From NCBI GenBank assembly GCA_046346965.1, contig JAXMHB010000010.1, forward strand, positions 1-64,000: a stretch of 64,000 nt of DNA, written 5' to 3'. Shown in pieces: positions 61,163 to 64,000 of the stretch. This DNA comes from JAXMHB01 sp046346965 (GTDB lineage: Bacteria > Pseudomonadota > Gammaproteobacteria > Xanthomonadales > SZUA-5). The notes under the pieces are model-generated. The model worked only from the letters and a program-made list of their open reading frames with translations, was not told where the DNA came from and did not search any database. Position 1 is the stretch's first letter. Each line of letters begins with the position of its first letter. The translations under genes were made by a program, and so were the position numbers.

Positions 61163-64000
61163 ATGCGCATCCTGCTCGCCCTGCTGCTGTACTCCTCCGC
61201 TGCTGCGGCCCTGCAGCCCACCGGCGTCGCCTATGACATCGTCTATGTGCGCCAGCCGCGCCAGGGCGATCAGGGCTTTACGTGGTGGCCCGAGGTCTTT
61301 CACCCGGCGCGCCTGGATCCGGGCGCCGATCTGATGCTGTTGCACCCGGACGGCAGCGAGGAACTGCTGGTGGCGGGCGGCAACGGGAGCGTCACCGATC
61401 CGGTGCTGAGCTTCGACGGGCAGCGCGTGTATTTCGCCCGCTTTGCGGATCTGCGGCCGCAGTCGCTGAACTCGCAGCGCGACTACCTGCCGCTGGCGGG
61501 CGCCGACATCTGGCAGCTGGACCTGCCCACGCGCCAGCTCACGCAGCTCACCCACGGCGAGTTCACGCCGAACACCGCCTCCGGCCACTGGCTGCCGTCG
61601 AATCCGGTCAATCCACCCGAGAGCTACAACCGTCTGGGCTACGGCATTCTGAATCTCGGTCCTATGCCCTTGCCGGATGGCCGAATCGCCTTCACCAGCA
61701 ATCGCAATGGTTTCGTACCGCCGAAGGGCTACACCACGCCCACGCTGCAGCTCTACGTGATGGACAGTCAGGGCGAGAACGTCGAAGCCATTGCGCCGAT
61801 GTCGATCTCCTCGGCGCTGCATCCCACCGTCCTGCAGCACGGCGAGCTGATTTACTCCAGCCACGAGGCCCAAGGTCTGCGCGACCCGCGGCTATGGGGC
61901 ATCTGGGGCATCCAGCCGGATGGGCGCGGCTGGCGACCAGTGATCAGCGCCTTTCACGATGCGCGCGCCTTTCACTTCATGACGCAAATCAGCGACGGTC
62001 GCATCGTCGCGGTGGACTACTACAACCTCAACAATTCCGGTTTCGGCACGCTGGTGGCGCTGTCCGCCACGCCCAGCGCACCTGCCTTCCACTCGGCCCT
62101 GCTCAGCGAGAACCCGGATTTGCCGCGCACGCTGGCGGTGGGCCCCTACCCTTTTCGCATGACGTTCACGCCGCGCGGCATGCAGGTACTGACGCCGTTC
62201 ACGCACCCGGACGACGAGGCTGCGCCGATAGGCGCCGGCGGGCAGCGCGTCGGCAAGTTCACCCATCCTTCCGGCGCGCCCGGCAACGACCTGCTGGTGG
62301 TCTGGAGCCCCGGCCCGGTGAACCATCTGGATCGCCCCACGCCGTTTCCGCGCATCGACGCCGGCCTGTACCGCATCGCCGGCAGTGCGGTGATCGACAG
62401 CCCTGGCCAGTTGCAGCTGATCAAGAACGATCCCAACTACAACGAGGTGTGGCCACGCGCCGTGGTGCCCTACGCCGCCATTCACGGCGTACCGGCGCCG
62501 GCCAGTCGCCCGTGGCTGCCGAATGACGGCAGCGCGGACGCCCGCTTGCCCGAGGGCACGCCTTACGGGCTGGTGGGATCGAGCAGCGTCTACAAGCGCG
62601 AGAGCTTCCCGGGCTACAGCCGGCCGGGCTATGAGAGCTATCAGGGCCTGGATGCCTTCAACACCGCCGAGAACGAGCAGAGCCCGAATTGGGCAACGCA
62701 GGGCGCCGACGCCGGTCGCTACAGTAACAGCGAGATCTGGGCGCTGCGCGTGGTGGCGATGGAACCCAACACGCACCGCTCCTACGGCCCCAACGAGGGC
62801 GCGCAGTTCTACTCGCACGCCAATGAGCGCTTACGCATTCTCGGCGAGATTCCGCTGCGCAAGCACGATGCCCAGGGGCAAATCGTGCTCGATCCGGAGG
62901 GCAATCCGGACACCAGTTTCCTGTTCAAGCTGCCAGCGGACACGCCATTCACCTTCCAACTGCTGGATCGGCGCGGCATGTTGCTGAGCGCCTCGCAGAC
63001 CTGGCATCAGCTGCGCCCGGGCGAGAAGCGCGTCGATTGCGGCGGTTGCCACGCGCACTCGCAGGCGCCGCTCGATTTTGCGCAAACCGCGGCCGCGGCG
63101 CCCGACTTTCCGGTCTCCGATCTCGGCGCCAGCACGCCGCTGCTGGTCCCAGCCGCCAACGGCGATCCCGGCCTGCGTGTCGAGCCGGTTGGCGCCGTAA
63201 ATGTGGAGTTCGTGCGCGACATCCGCCCGCTGCTGCAGCGCTCCTGCGTCAGCTGCCATAGTGGATCAACGCCGGCCGGCGCGCTGAATCTGGCCGATCT
63301 GACGGCGGTGGGCGGCTTGCCCGGGGATTACTACCGACTGGCGGCTGACACCAATGCGCTGTTTGGCTACCCGCCGTTGATCGGCAGCTGGCGCCAGACC
63401 AACACCAGCCGCTATGTGCGCGCCTTCCAAAGCCGCCGCAGCCTGTTGATCTGGAAGCTCTACGGCCAGCGCCTGGACGGCTGGAGCAATGCCGATCACC
63501 CCACCGAGTCGGTGCCCGGCAATGTCGCCACCTTGCCGGCTGGCGCCGATCCCTCGCTGGCCGACCTCGACTACACCGGCGCCGCGATGCCGCCGCCGGG
63601 CGCGTCCGTGCCGCCCTTGAGCGAGGAGGAAAAGCTGCGCTTCGCGCGCTGGATCGACCTCGGCGCGCCGATCGACACCGGATCGGGCAGCGCCGCCGCA
63701 CTTGGCTGGATGCTGGACGAAATCCGCCCCACGCTGACGCTGTCGACGCCACGGGCCGGCACCCAGGCCGGCCCCTTGCGCACCATCGACTTCGGCATGG
63801 CCGATGCCTACAGCGGCATCGACGCCGCCAGCCTCGATGTGCGGGCCGATTTCGCCATCAACGGGCGACCCGCCGGCAGCGCGCTGGCCGACCTGGCCCA
63901 GGCCCGCGGCGACGGCCGCTATCGCATCGTCCTCAACACGCCCTTGCTCAGCCTCCCGCGCGCCACCGTGACCGTCAGCGTTGCTGACCGCCAGGGTAAT
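61163..64000 (+). CDS. Diheme cytochrome with propeller and HZS-alpha-like architecture (3' end outside window)
   Basis: An uninterrupted frame of 946 codons runs from ATG 61163 to the right edge, so the gene is 3'-truncated by the window. A signal peptide (RILLALLLYSSAAAA) precedes a TolB/PD40-like propeller with blades such as RQLTQLTHGEFTPNTAS, ADIWQLDLPT and PDGRIAFTSNRNG. Next comes a middle domain (GSSSVYKRESFPGYSRPGYE), then DCGGCHAHSQ (about residue 626) and CVSCHSG (about 695). That order (propeller, middle domain, two c-haems with a CxxCHxH site) is the layout of hydrazine-synthase-alpha-related proteins. The homologue class is broad and the reaction here is unknown; hydrazine synthesis is not implied. 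Confidence 0.82.
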   Translation, partial: MRILLALLLYSSAAAALQPTGVAYDIVYVRQPRQGDQGFTWWPEVFHPARLDPGADLMLLHPDGSEELLVAGGNGSVTDPVLSFDGQRVYFARFADLRPQSLNSQRDYLPLAGADIWQLDLPTRQLTQLTHGEFTPNTASGHWLPSNPVNPPESYNRLGYGILNLGPMPLPDGRIAFTSNRNGFVPPKGYTTPTLQLYVMDSQGENVEAIAPMSISSALHPTVLQHGELIYSSHEAQGLRDPRLWGIWGIQPDGRGWRPVISAFHDARAFHFMTQISDGRIVAVDYYNLNNSGFGTLVALSATPSAPAFHSALLSENPDLPRTLAVGPYPFRMTFTPRGMQVLTPFTHPDDEAAPIGAGGQRVGKFTHPSGAPGNDLLVVWSPGPVNHLDRPTPFPRIDAGLYRIAGSAVIDSPGQLQLIKNDPNYNEVWPRAVVPYAAIHGVPAPASRPWLPNDGSADARLPEGTPYGLVGSSSVYKRESFPGYSRPGYESYQGLDAFNTAENEQSPNWATQGADAGRYSNSEIWALRVVAMEPNTHRSYGPNEGAQFYSHANERLRILGEIPLRKHDAQGQIVLDPEGNPDTSFLFKLPADTPFTFQLLDRRGMLLSASQTWHQLRPGEKRVDCGGCHAHSQAPLDFAQTAAAAPDFPVSDLGASTPLLVPAANGDPGLRVEPVGAVNVEFVRDIRPLLQRSCVSCHSGSTPAGALNLADLTAVGGLPGDYYRLAADTNALFGYPPLIGSWRQTNTSRYVRAFQSRRSLLIWKLYGQRLDGWSNADHPTESVPGNVATLPAGADPSLADLDYTGAAMPPPGASVPPLSEEEKLRFARWIDLGAPIDTGSGSAAALGWMLDEIRPTLTLSTPRAGTQAGPLRTIDFGMADAYSGIDAASLDVRADFAINGRPAGSALADLAQARGDGRYRIVLNTPLLSLPRATVTVSVADRQGN

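Noticed and set aside
61163..64000. Hydrazine synthase (anammox) function
   Set aside because: The domain order is similar, but partners HZS beta/gamma and any anammox context are absent; only an architectural resemblance is claimed.

Overview
The window is high-GC DNA from a gammaproteobacterium, most likely of the Xanthomonadales (Lysobacterales) or a close relative. Grounds for this: the gyrA, rlmC and gloA sequences are gammaproteobacterial in style; there are many secreted proteins with Xanthomonadales-type tails (an IPTL-CTERM anchor, two F/Y-x-x-G-F-E type C-termini, a WWNP...GEG C-terminal domain); and the intergenic DNA carries many REP-like repeats. Lineage is an inference: no rRNA is present and no search was run.

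Layout. 0-7.6 kb is accessory DNA. It opens with a tightly overlapping trio: the 3' end of an unknown gene with a UvrD-C-terminal-like domain, a NERD-domain superfamily 1 helicase, and a possible uracil-DNA-glycosylase-fold protein. Next comes a 3 kb islet with two excisionase-type HTH proteins, an AbiEi-type antitoxin with no AbiEii partner, and an HTH antitoxin/PIN toxin pair. A 15-bp direct repeat resembling the T-arm of a tmRNA 3' end flanks the islet. Three copies of a 175-bp unit, containing T-arm-like sequences on both strands plus an intrinsic terminator, then bracket a Phd/YefM-RelE/ParE module. From 7.6 to 13.7 kb lie a periplasmic-sensor diguanylate cyclase, gloA, an HI0933-type flavoprotein, rlmC, an Mpo1-like protein and a MenA/UbiA-like prenyltransferase.

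13.8-18.9 kb is the most coherent system: a perfect FNR/Anr box (TTGAT-N4-ATCAA), then a NapC/NirT tetrahaem quinol dehydrogenase, an ethylbenzene-dehydrogenase-type haem protein, a DmsE-family decahaem cytochrome and an MtrB/PioB-type outer-membrane barrel, closed by a strong terminator. This is the inner-membrane-to-outer-membrane wiring of an extracellular electron transfer conduit. No outer-membrane terminal reductase is present. The divergent MenA-like prenyltransferase could supply the quinone.

19-35 kb holds tRNA-Leu(CAG), a TerC-family protein, gyrA and a series of secreted or membrane proteins (FG-GAP, CocE/NonD hydrolase, vanadium haloperoxidase-like, BenE transporter, beta-helix-like, YWTD-like, VWA with four 89-90-residue repeats). 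36-41.2 kb is an ECF sigma factor overlapping a Ser/Thr kinase, followed by a translationally coupled pair: a DUF4344-like protein whose HExxH motif is destroyed, and a transglutaminase-elicitor-like protein.

41-55 kb alternates secreted proteins with repeat-dense DNA, including a lower-GC patch at 47.2-48.4 kb and a 2.6 kb repeat island (52.1-54.7 kb). A three-gene operon with a retropepsin-like aspartyl protease follows; its last gene runs into the repeats. 55.8-59.5 kb is icmF, whose linkers appear to have absorbed two intergenic repeat families in frame. The window ends with a PPC-domain secreted protein and a diheme cytochrome with hydrazine-synthase-alpha-like layout that runs off the right edge.
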